DNA from: Acinetobacter sp. BY419
Lineage (GTDB): Bacteria > Pseudomonadota > Gammaproteobacteria > Pseudomonadales > Moraxellaceae
Reading direction: 5' to 3'
Assembly (NCBI RefSeq): GCF_019038395.1
Contig: NZ_JAGFXZ010000004.1
Location: 1-64,000 of the forward strand
DNA length: 64,000 nucleotides
Shown: one piece after another, positions 9,124 through 15,914 of the stretch
Position numbering within the stretch: position 1 is the stretch's first letter
Layout of the letters: each line of letters begins with the position of its first letter
Notes under the pieces: generated by a model
Databases searched by the model: none
Seen by the model: only the letters and a program-made list of their open reading frames with translations
Told to the model about the DNA's origin: nothing
Position numbers and translations under genes: made by a program

Positions 9124-9298
9124 AGTCTAAACAGATCAAAAGTGAATGAAAAATTGGATCTATTGTAGCAAAAAAAATAGTACCTGCGGCAGCTTAACCA
9201 AATTCAAACTTTAACCAATTGGCATGTGCAGCAACTCGTCGTATCATGGACAGATAAAAAACGCGACTCATCGCATAATATCAAAAAAGGATAATAAG

Positions 9299-9970
9299 AT
9301 GAGCTATAGCATTTCCCTCAAGATTCAGCCTGAAACCCATCAGCGCTTTAAAGACCTCCATTCCAGATTAAATGCCGGCGAGCGAGACAGTCTGGCCAGA
9401 CCCTTAGGTGAAAATCTGGCCGATATGGCCTGTGAAATTATTGACCAGATTTTTGGTCAGGTGGTGCAACTGGCCAATTCACCCGACAGTGAATCTGAAA
9501 AAGTGATTCAGCAGATTATTCATACAACGCGTAAATATATGCCCTGGTCGGTTTCCTTATTTGGCAATGAACGGCTCATGCCGATGGTGAACTATCTGCA
9601 TCAAATGACTTATGAACAGGCCGGTGATGCTTTTATGCGTTATCCGGTGGAAAAGATGCTGGTGATGGAACTGCTGGGCTGTGTCGACCAGATGAAAAAT
9701 GGCAATCACCAGTATGTATCACCGGCCTTAAAAGCCTTTACCCAGGTGGTTGACCAAGGGGTGACGTACCTGATCCGTGAACCCAAAAAAATGTTGAAAT
9801 TTAATGTTGTGGTCGATAAAACCCTGAATGGCATGATTCATTTAACCACCCAGTTAGGCTATAAACGTTTTGATAAACTCAGTAATATCTATGATGCTGA
9901 TACGATGAGTTATTATTTTGAGCATTTACTGGTATTTCTGGAAGATGAAATGCCGCCGCACGTCCATTAA
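9299..9970 (+). CDS. conserved hypothetical protein (helical, unassigned)
   Basis: I do not recognise this family. The product is about 223 residues, soluble, with no signal peptide or membrane segment, and predicted mostly helical from its pattern. I chose ATG 9299 (MSYSISLKIQPETHQ) because AAAAGG at 9286-9291 is a suitable ribosome site; an in-frame ATG at 9224 would add 25 residues of low-complexity sequence. The gene ends 20 bp before the SDR gene on the same strand and the two are probably co-transcribed, which is the only functional clue. Confidence 0.7.
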   Translation: MSYSISLKIQPETHQRFKDLHSRLNAGERDSLARPLGENLADMACEIIDQIFGQVVQLANSPDSESEKVIQQIIHTTRKYMPWSVSLFGNERLMPMVNYLHQMTYEQAGDAFMRYPVEKMLVMELLGCVDQMKNGNHQYVSPALKAFTQVVDQGVTYLIREPKKMLKFNVVVDKTLNGMIHLTTQLGYKRFDKLSNIYDADTMSYYFEHLLVFLEDEMPPHVH

Positions 9971-9990
9971 AACAAGGGAAACAGGATTTC

Positions 9991-10797
9991 ATGGCGAAAG
10001 TTGAAGACTTAAAGGGAAAAGTGGTCTGGATTACTGGTGCATCTTCAGGGATCGGTAAAGCCATTGCCGGGTATTGCGCTGCACAGGGTGCACAGATTGT
10101 TCTGACTGCACGCCGGCCTGAAGAACTGGAAAATGTTCGCCAAAGCCTGATCAATCCAGATCAGCATATTTCCATCACGGCTGATATTACGGATGAAAGT
10201 CAGGTTCGCCATGCCTATGATCAGGTGCTACAAAAGAAAGGCCGGATTGACTGGCTGATCAATAATGCCGGCCTCAGTCAGCGTGCCCTGATTGCAGATA
10301 CCACCATGCAGACTGAACGTACCATTATGGAAGTGGATTATTTCTCGCAGGTATTTTTAACTAAAATGGTGCTGCCGACTTTTCTGGCACAAAAATCCGG
10401 TCGTATTGTATTTATTTCCAGTGTGGCAGGTTTGCTCGGTACTCAATATCGTGCTTCTTACTCGGCTGCCAAAGCTGCAATTCATATGTGGGCCAATAGC
10501 TTGCGTGCGGAAGTGGCTGACCAGGGTGTTGGCGTATCGGTGGTTTTTCCGGGCTTTGTCAAAACCAATGTATCCCTGAATGCCCTAAATGGTGAAGGTA
10601 AACCGCAAGGGCACCCAGATGAAGCCATTGAAAATGGTCTGACGGCAGAAGATTTTGCCCGTCAGACTGTACAAGCTTTGCAGTGCGGTGAAGAATATAT
10701 CGTGATTGGCGGTAAGAAAGAAAAACTCGGGGTACTGGTCTCTCGTATTTCACCCAAGTTGCTATACAAGATGATTCGCAAAACCAGAGTGAAATAA
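9991..10797 (+). CDS. short-chain dehydrogenase/reductase (SDR)
   Basis: A 268-residue classical SDR: cofactor-binding TGASSGIGKAIA at about residues 15-26, the NNAG motif near 92, catalytic Ser in FISSVAGL and the YSAAKAA Tyr/Lys motif near 158-164. An Arg in TARRPEE after the second strand favours NADP(H) over NAD. It resembles the DHRS7/DltE-type subgroup that acts on lipids or other hydrophobic substrates, but the substrate cannot be read from sequence. The RBS CAAGGGAAACAGG precedes ATG 9991. It follows the 223-residue hypothetical gene with a 20-bp gap, and an intrinsic terminator lies 17 bp after its stop. Confidence 0.9.
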   Translation: MAKVEDLKGKVVWITGASSGIGKAIAGYCAAQGAQIVLTARRPEELENVRQSLINPDQHISITADITDESQVRHAYDQVLQKKGRIDWLINNAGLSQRALIADTTMQTERTIMEVDYFSQVFLTKMVLPTFLAQKSGRIVFISSVAGLLGTQYRASYSAAKAAIHMWANSLRAEVADQGVGVSVVFPGFVKTNVSLNALNGEGKPQGHPDEAIENGLTAEDFARQTVQALQCGEEYIVIGGKKEKLGVLVSRISPKLLYKMIRKTRVK

Positions 10798-10813
10798 ATC
10801 ATCCAGAATAAAT

Positions 10814-10838
10814 AAAAAGGGCAGCATTGCCCTTTTTT
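10814..10838 (+). terminator. intrinsic terminator after the SDR gene
   Basis: AAAAAGGGC stem with complement and a run of six T residues. Confidence 0.88.
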
Positions 10839-11014
10839 GATATCTCTTAAAGAGAAAATTAAAACAAAAATACAATTTATTTCCGGAGGATCTGACGCAA
10901 ACAGTGCACAACCGATAATACGGATATGTAGAAAATTACCTTTTCACTCTGGCACTTAAGTCAAAAACCGGTATGGTAATTAAAAATAATCGCAAATTGG
11001 AATAAGCTCATTCG

Positions 11015-12289
11015 ATGAAAACACCGGTGCCAGACTATCTTAAGCATGTTTTAAGTTCCTGCCGTGACAATCATAAAGGTGCCTTGGCAGATTATATTCC
11101 TGAGCTGGCAGCAGTAGATCCAGAGAAGTTTGCTTTGGCGCTCTCCACCGTAGATGGCACAGTGTATTCAACCGGTGATGACGAGGTTGAGTTTACCATG
11201 CAGTCCATGTCCAAGCCCTTTGCTTATGCCTTGGCCCTGCAGAAAGTCGGCTTGACCAAGGTCATGGAAAAAGTGGGCGTGGAACCTTCAGGCGAGGCCT
11301 TTAACCAGATTTCACTAGAGAAAGATTCCAATATTCCGAAAAATCCGATGATCAATTCCGGTGCAATTACCACCCATTCTCTGATTCCCTATAAACGAAC
11401 AGTATCCCGTGCGGAACAGTTGCGCCGTTTTTTAAGTGGTTTGGCTGGGCGTGAACTGAGTTTTGATACCGAAGTATATACATCTGAAATGAAAACAGCG
11501 TTTCGTAACAGATCCCTGGGCTATATGCTGCGTACAGTAGGGGTGCTGGAAGAAGATCCAGAAGCTGTTGTCAATGGTTATATCAAGCAGTGTTCAATCA
11601 AGGTGATGGTCAAAGACCTGGCGATGATCGCCGGGGTACTCGCCAACGGTGGGATTCAGCCGCAAACCGGTAAAAAATTGCTGGACCGTTCTGTGGTGCG
11701 GCAAGTCCTGAGTGTGATGCTCACTTGCGGAATGTATGATGCTGCTGGTGACTGGCTGAGCACGGTGGGTATTCCGGCCAAAAGTGGGGTCGCAGGCGGT
11801 ATTATCGGCGTGTTACCTGGACAGGTGGGCATAGCCGTATTTTCACCACGAATTGATGAGCATGGGCATAGTGTACGTGGCGTCGAGATTTTTGAACGTA
11901 TGTCCCGCGAAATGGGGCTACATTTAATGGAAGGAACGCCATCGGCACAAACCATTTTGCAAAACCGTTATCTCACTGGAAAACGGGACCATGTGGTGGT
12001 GTATGAACTACGTGGCGTATTGCAGTTTACTGAATCGGAAATGCTGCTCCGTATTTTGCAAGATGAACCGGAAGGTAAAAAACGAATCGTGTTGGATCTG
12101 ACCAATTTGACCTTAATTCATAATGTGGGGGCCCGGATGTTATTTGAAGGCGTGGCTCGTTTGAAAAAGGATGGCCATCCTGTAGTGGTGGTTGACTCGG
12201 AAGGAATTTTGAGTGAAGCACAGATAAAAGGCCATAAAAGGGTCGTGGTCAAAGAAAAGCTGAACAAGTATCTAGAAAAATTTCAATAA
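11015..12289 (+). CDS. glsA: glutaminase fused to a STAS domain
   Basis: Glutaminase A hydrolyses glutamine to glutamate and ammonia in the cytoplasm. Residues 1 to about 305 form the serine beta-lactamase-like glutaminase fold, with the nucleophile tetrad S64-x-x-K67 in MQSMSKPF, the substrate loop NPMINSGAI near 112 and the conserved AKSGVAGGI motif near 258. The enzyme alone is about 305-310 residues. Here a C-terminal extension of about 100 residues reads as a STAS (anti-sigma antagonist-like) domain: VVVYELRGVLQFTESEMLLR, followed by RIVLDLTNLTLIHNVGARML. Glutaminase-STAS fusions are known in other bacteria; the STAS part may sense a nucleotide or bind a partner. The gene is monocistronic and its terminator is shared with the convergent dhaK. 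Confidence 0.93.
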   Translation: MKTPVPDYLKHVLSSCRDNHKGALADYIPELAAVDPEKFALALSTVDGTVYSTGDDEVEFTMQSMSKPFAYALALQKVGLTKVMEKVGVEPSGEAFNQISLEKDSNIPKNPMINSGAITTHSLIPYKRTVSRAEQLRRFLSGLAGRELSFDTEVYTSEMKTAFRNRSLGYMLRTVGVLEEDPEAVVNGYIKQCSIKVMVKDLAMIAGVLANGGIQPQTGKKLLDRSVVRQVLSVMLTCGMYDAAGDWLSTVGIPAKSGVAGGIIGVLPGQVGIAVFSPRIDEHGHSVRGVEIFERMSREMGLHLMEGTPSAQTILQNRYLTGKRDHVVVYELRGVLQFTESEMLLRILQDEPEGKKRIVLDLTNLTLIHNVGARMLFEGVARLKKDGHPVVVVDSEGILSEAQIKGHKRVVVKEKLNKYLEKFQ

Positions 12290-12337
12290 ACATTCTTTCT
12301 ACTACCTTGCTTGAGAACCGGGTGTATGCCAGGAAAT

Positions 12338-12366
12338 AAAAAGCCCCGATGATTCGAGGCTTTTTT
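12338..12366. terminator. bidirectional terminator between glsA and dhaK
   Basis: AAAAAGCC stem with complement and T-runs on both strands, placed between two convergent genes. Confidence 0.85.
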
Positions 12367-12376
12367 AATGACTGAT

Positions 12377-14107
12377 TTATTTAATATGCTCTGCAATATC
12401 TGTAAAGATTACGCCTAAGCCATGTGCACCTGCATCCGGATAGCCTAAGCTACGATCACCGACCGTACCGGCACGACCCATGCGTGCCACAATATCCTTA
12501 GTCGATTCTGCACCTTTTACCGCAGCTGCTGCACCCAAGACAAAGTTTTCTTTAAAAGTCTTGCCGGTATTGGCAGACCATGAACCTGCACAAGGAACCA
12601 AAGCATCAATTAGGGTTTTGTCACCCACCTCAGCACCACGACCAAATGAACGCTCACCGGTAACTTGAATGCCTTTGACTGCAGCTTGGAGCATCTCGGC
12701 AAAATCTGCCACGCTTAAGCTGGTTTTACCTTGAATGGCTTTACTTGCGGCACGGAAGGCTGAACCCCAAATTGGACCTGATGCACCACCACAGTGTTCC
12801 ATAATAATCATCGAGCTATTCAGCAGGAATTCATCCATGTGCTGCGCTTGAATCAGACTTTGCCATTCGCGTTTCAGCTGTTTAAAGCCTTTGGCTACGC
12901 TCATGCCAAAATCGCCATCGCCGGCATGGGCATCCAGCTCGCAGAATGGCACTTCATTTTTGATAATGCACGCAGCCATGACATCAACCACATAGCGCAT
13001 ATTTTCAATGCCGAATTGCTCATTCTGGATTTCAGCATGTTCTGCTTGAGTTTCAACTTCAGTATTGGCACTGCGTTCAGCTGCTGCATTTTGAGCAGAA
13101 AATTCAAATGGCATTGCAGGTGAGCCATCCATTTTCAATGCAGGGGTATTGGCTTCTGCGTCCAGATAGTTTTTCAGTTCATCATCCACTGCAAGCAGTG
13201 AAACTGATGCACCGTTCATGTCGATACTGGTCATGTAGTTACCGACAAAAGTACGGTAAATTTTGATGCCTTTACGCGCCAAATGTTCGCAAACATCGTT
13301 GTTAAAAACATATAGCTCTTGCATTGGCGTTGAACCAAAACCATTGACCAATACGGCCACTTCCTGAAGATCAGGACGATCGAGGAACAAGTCATCGATA
13401 ATACGTTGAGCCAGTTCTTTCGATGGCAGGATTTTTTCACGACGGATGCCCGGTTCACCGTGGATACCCACGCCGTATTCCATTTCATTATGAGCAAGCC
13501 TAAATGTTGGTGTGCCCTTGGCAGGAACGGTACAAGAGCTATAAGCGAAACCAAGGCTAATGACGTTGTCGGCAGCTTTTTGTGCAATGGCTTTGACTTC
13601 AGGAAGCTCTAAGCCTTTGGATGCAGCTGCACCGGCAATTTTATGCACAAAGATAGTACCTGCCACACCACGACGACCGACCGTATAGAGGCTGTCTTTG
13701 ACTGCAATATCATCCGCAACTTTTACATAATCGACCTTAATACCATCTTCCGCTGCCAATGCTGCGCCGTTCTGGAAATTCATCATATCGCCAGAATAGT
13801 TTTTGATGATCATGAGCACGCCTTTATCGGTTGCGACATGCTGCAATGCTTTATAGACCTGAATTTGAGATGGGGATGCAAAGACATCGCCACAGACGGC
13901 AGCGTCTAACATGCCAGTACCCACAAAGCCTGCATGTGCAGGTTCGTGACCACTACCACCACCACTAATGAGCGCTACATTGTTATGTTTTTCTTTGCGT
14001 GAAATGATTTTATGCGATTCGGTAAATTGTAGTTCAGGATGGGCAAGCACGAAGCCTTTGCACATTTCGACAACCAAATTTTCAGGGTTGTTGATGAGTT
14101 TTTTCAT
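12377..14107 (-). CDS. dhaK: dihydroxyacetone kinase, DhaK-DhaL single-chain (ATP-dependent)
   Basis: This 576-residue enzyme phosphorylates dihydroxyacetone (and possibly glyceraldehyde) with ATP. The N-terminal DhaK domain (1 to about 330) has the GGGSGHEPAHAGFVG substrate motif near 50 and the covalent-substrate histidine region GVGIHGEPGI near 217. A linker rich in Ala/Glu (about 335-365) leads to the DhaL nucleotide-binding domain with HAGDGDFG (Mg-ATP aspartates, near 392) and GGASGPIWGSAF. The fusion means it uses ATP directly like the Citrobacter and eukaryotic enzymes, rather than the PTS-dependent DhaKLM system; no dhaM is nearby. GAAGG about 10 nt upstream serves as ribosome site. 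It stands alone, and no glycerol dehydrogenase lies next to it. Confidence 0.95.
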   Translation of the reverse strand: MKKLINNPENLVVEMCKGFVLAHPELQFTESHKIISRKEKHNNVALISGGGSGHEPAHAGFVGTGMLDAAVCGDVFASPSQIQVYKALQHVATDKGVLMIIKNYSGDMMNFQNGAALAAEDGIKVDYVKVADDIAVKDSLYTVGRRGVAGTIFVHKIAGAAASKGLELPEVKAIAQKAADNVISLGFAYSSCTVPAKGTPTFRLAHNEMEYGVGIHGEPGIRREKILPSKELAQRIIDDLFLDRPDLQEVAVLVNGFGSTPMQELYVFNNDVCEHLARKGIKIYRTFVGNYMTSIDMNGASVSLLAVDDELKNYLDAEANTPALKMDGSPAMPFEFSAQNAAAERSANTEVETQAEHAEIQNEQFGIENMRYVVDVMAACIIKNEVPFCELDAHAGDGDFGMSVAKGFKQLKREWQSLIQAQHMDEFLLNSSMIIMEHCGGASGPIWGSAFRAASKAIQGKTSLSVADFAEMLQAAVKGIQVTGERSFGRGAEVGDKTLIDALVPCAGSWSANTGKTFKENFVLGAAAAVKGAESTKDIVARMGRAGTVGDRSLGYPDAGAHGLGVIFTDIAEHIK

Positions 14108-14142
14108 GGAGGGAAACCTTCACGTGAATTTGGGAGAGTGCT
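14107..14142. repeat. possible remnant of the 14.3-15.9 kb repeat family upstream of dhaK
   Basis: GGAGGGAAACCTTCACGTGA followed by ATTTGGGAGAG resembles the internal part of the nearby repeats (GAGGGACTTCACGCGAATTTGA). It lies directly before the dhaK start. Short similarity, so uncertain. Confidence 0.3.
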
Positions 14143-14261
14143 AAATGTGGCTATTATCCTAGAAAGTGAGGATTTTTGCTGACTGAAAAATGTAAAAACG
14201 GATGATTTAGGGTTGAGCGGTTAGAAAAGGGGCTAAATTTGGTATATAAGTTAATTTAAAT

Positions 14262-14382
14262 GAATCTCCCTAAATCCCTCTTTAAGAAAGAGGGACTTCA
14301 CGCGAATTTGATGATGGTTTTGGATTCGTGACAGTTCCTCCCTTTTCTAAAGGTGAGCCATGTATGGCGCAAGAGGAGGGAT
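14262..14382 (+). repeat. palindromic repeat copy A
   Basis: It begins GAATCTCCCTAAATCCCTC, then a hairpin CCCTCTTT...AAAGAGGG (14276-14294), a second imperfect hairpin CACGCGAAT...GATTCGTG (14300-14330), a third part GTTCCTCCCTTTTCTAAAGG, and ends GAGGAGGGATT. It is in direct orientation to copy B and inverted to copy C. It stops 18 bp before the DUF559 start codon. Confidence 0.85.
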
Positions 14383-14400
14383 TAAAAAAGAGAATAAAAA

Positions 14401-14775
14401 ATGAAACCCTACAATAAAAACTTAAAACAGGCCTCGCGTGAGTTACGCAATCATATGACCGAGGCAGAAAAACTATTGTGGTCGCGAATTCGCAATAAGC
14501 AAATTCTGGGTTTGCAGTTCTATCGGCAAAAGCCAATTTTAAATTACATCGTAGATTTTTACTGTCCGGCTGCTAATTTAGTGATTGAGTGTGATGGTGG
14601 TCAGCACTTCACTGATGATGGCTTGGAAGCAGATCACATTCGTGATGAAGCGTTGGCTCAACTTGGATTGAAAGTGCTGAGGTTTGATAATGGGCAAGTG
14701 ATAGGGCAGTTGGATGATGTGGTGGAGATGATTTATCAGTATTTTTTGAAGGAACTTTCAAAAGAATCTCCCTAA
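14401..14775 (+). CDS. DUF559 protein, Vsr-like PD-(D/E)xK endonuclease
   Basis: This 124-residue protein carries the DUF559 signature from start to end: N-terminal ARELRNHMT-type motif (SRELRNHMTEAEKLLW), QFYRQKPILNYIVDFYCP, and VIECDGGQH, followed by RDEALAQLGLKVLRFDNGQV. The Asp of IVDF and the acidic pair in IECD are the expected metal-binding residues of the PD-(D/E)xK/Vsr fold, so the nuclease site looks intact. Substrate and role of DUF559 proteins are unknown. The gene is bracketed exactly by repeat copies: copy A ends just upstream, and the last four codons (KESP) and stop lie inside copy B. This suggests gene and repeats move or are copied together, and the nuclease may cut at such repeats; that is inference. 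Confidence 0.9.
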   Translation: MKPYNKNLKQASRELRNHMTEAEKLLWSRIRNKQILGLQFYRQKPILNYIVDFYCPAANLVIECDGGQHFTDDGLEADHIRDEALAQLGLKVLRFDNGQVIGQLDDVVEMIYQYFLKELSKESP

Positions 14776-14870
14776 ATCCCTCTTTGGAAAGGGGGACTTC
14801 ACACGAAATTTGATGATAGTTTTTGATTCGTGTAGTTCCTCCCTTTTTAAAGGGAGATTAGGAGGGATTA
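14764..14870 (+). repeat. palindromic repeat copy B
   Basis: Same order of elements as copy A: GAATCTCCCTAAATCCCTC, hairpin CCCTCTTT...AAAGGGGG, then CACACGAAATTTGATGATAG to GATTCGTG, then TCCTCCCTTTTTAAAGGGAG, ending TAGGAGGGATTA. It contains the stop codons of both neighbouring convergent genes (TAA at 14773-14775 on plus; complement of TTA at 14858-14860 on minus). Confidence 0.88.
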
Positions 14871-15700
14871 CATTTGCCCTTCATACATTTTTTAGCTTCA
14901 ACTACTTTGTCTAATTTTCTATGAATTAAGGACACTGTTGATAAAATATCTAAGGCATCTTGTTCATCTATATTCCATGTAATTTTGGGAGCATGGGCTG
15001 TAGTATTTCTAAATGTTCCAAATATGCCTTTAAGTAAATGCATAAAACCATTTTGTTCACTTTGATAGCTTGGTGTGGTTAAACTATTTAAGGCTAAATA
15101 AGGCACTTTATTTTTGTACGCAAAAGCTTGATCAACTAATTCAGCTCCATCACTCGTTAGTTTTGTTTTTACTCTTATTTTTTCAGCAATACTTTTAGTG
15201 GCTTCAAATACTGCGTGAAAATAGTTATCTACAAGCAATTCTGCTTTGCAGAAAGTAAGTACATCAGGATGAATTTTTCTGTCTAATAATGATTTTCTTA
15301 AATTTTGTGCTCGTGCTTCAGCTTCACTGAAAGTTTGAACTTTTTCAGCGTACTTGATTTCCCCACTTTCAGTTAATTCAAAACCTTCAAAAGATAAAGC
15401 AAAATTTAAATCATTTCTTATACGTTCAAACCATTCTTTTCTATTTATGTGTCTTGACGGGCGTATAACGTGCTTTATAAAAGCTAAAATATGATTTGAG
15501 CAACGGTCATTATTTTGTTTGCTATTTAAAGCTTCGTAGAGACGTTTCCACTTGGTGATATTCGGTTGAGGGTCAGTGATATGACATTCTGCTAGATATT
15601 TGCCTATTTCAGTTCCAGAAAGCCCATCGTTCGTTTCGCCGAGAATTTTACATATAGTCTCTAAACTTCCTGAATCTAGAATTTTTATGATAGCCATCAT
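14858..15700 (-). CDS. TIGR02391 / Ymh-family hypothetical protein
   Basis: A 280-residue soluble protein. The C-terminal half carries the family signature: LVDNYFHAVFEATKSIAEKI at about 150-170, QAFAYKNK, GFMHLLKGIFGTFRNTTAHA at about 222-241, then DALDILSTVSLIHRKLD. The N-terminal 130 residues are divergent (ICKILGETNDGLSGTEIGKY suggests a winged-helix-like segment). The family is poorly understood; it resembles HEPN-type helical proteins (the RNTTAH stretch recalls the R-x4-6-H motif of HEPN ribonucleases) and is often found near defence or mobile genes. Its last codons (CNPS) and stop are encoded by repeat copy B and its promoter end faces copy C, so the gene sits between inverted repeats like a cassette. 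A/T-rich compared with metH. Confidence 0.75.
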   Translation of the reverse strand: MMAIIKILDSGSLETICKILGETNDGLSGTEIGKYLAECHITDPQPNITKWKRLYEALNSKQNNDRCSNHILAFIKHVIRPSRHINRKEWFERIRNDLNFALSFEGFELTESGEIKYAEKVQTFSEAEARAQNLRKSLLDRKIHPDVLTFCKAELLVDNYFHAVFEATKSIAEKIRVKTKLTSDGAELVDQAFAYKNKVPYLALNSLTTPSYQSEQNGFMHLLKGIFGTFRNTTAHAPKITWNIDEQDALDILSTVSLIHRKLDKVVEAKKCMKGKCNPS

Positions 15701-15758
15701 TTAATATTCGATTTTTAGTATTTATCTATTTTAAATAATTGTTTTATTTATATCAATT

Positions 15759-15855
15759 AATCCCTCCCAACTTCCCTTTAGAAAAGGGAGGAGCTGTCAC
15801 GTAATAAATAGATACGTGAAAGTCCCTCTTTGAAAAAGAGGGATTTAGGGAGATT
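15759..15855 (-). repeat. palindromic repeat copy C (inverted)
   Basis: Read on the minus strand it starts GAATCTCCCTAAATCCCTC, shows the CCCTCTTT...AAAGAGGG hairpin, then CACGTATC...TTACGTG, then CAGCTCCTCCCTTTTCTAAA and ends GGGAGGGATTA, the same order as copies A and B. It lies 59 bp upstream of the Ymh-family start and directly before the metH terminator. Confidence 0.88.
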
Positions 15856-15862
15856 CAAAACA

Positions 15863-15892
15863 AAAAAATCCCCTTACTCGAGGGGATTTTTT
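15863..15892 (-). terminator. metH terminator
   Basis: AAAAAATCCCCT stem with complement and A/T-runs on both sides, 23 bp after the metH stop. Confidence 0.88.
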
Positions 15893-15914
15893 ATTTCAAA
15901 TCGTGGTGATTCAA

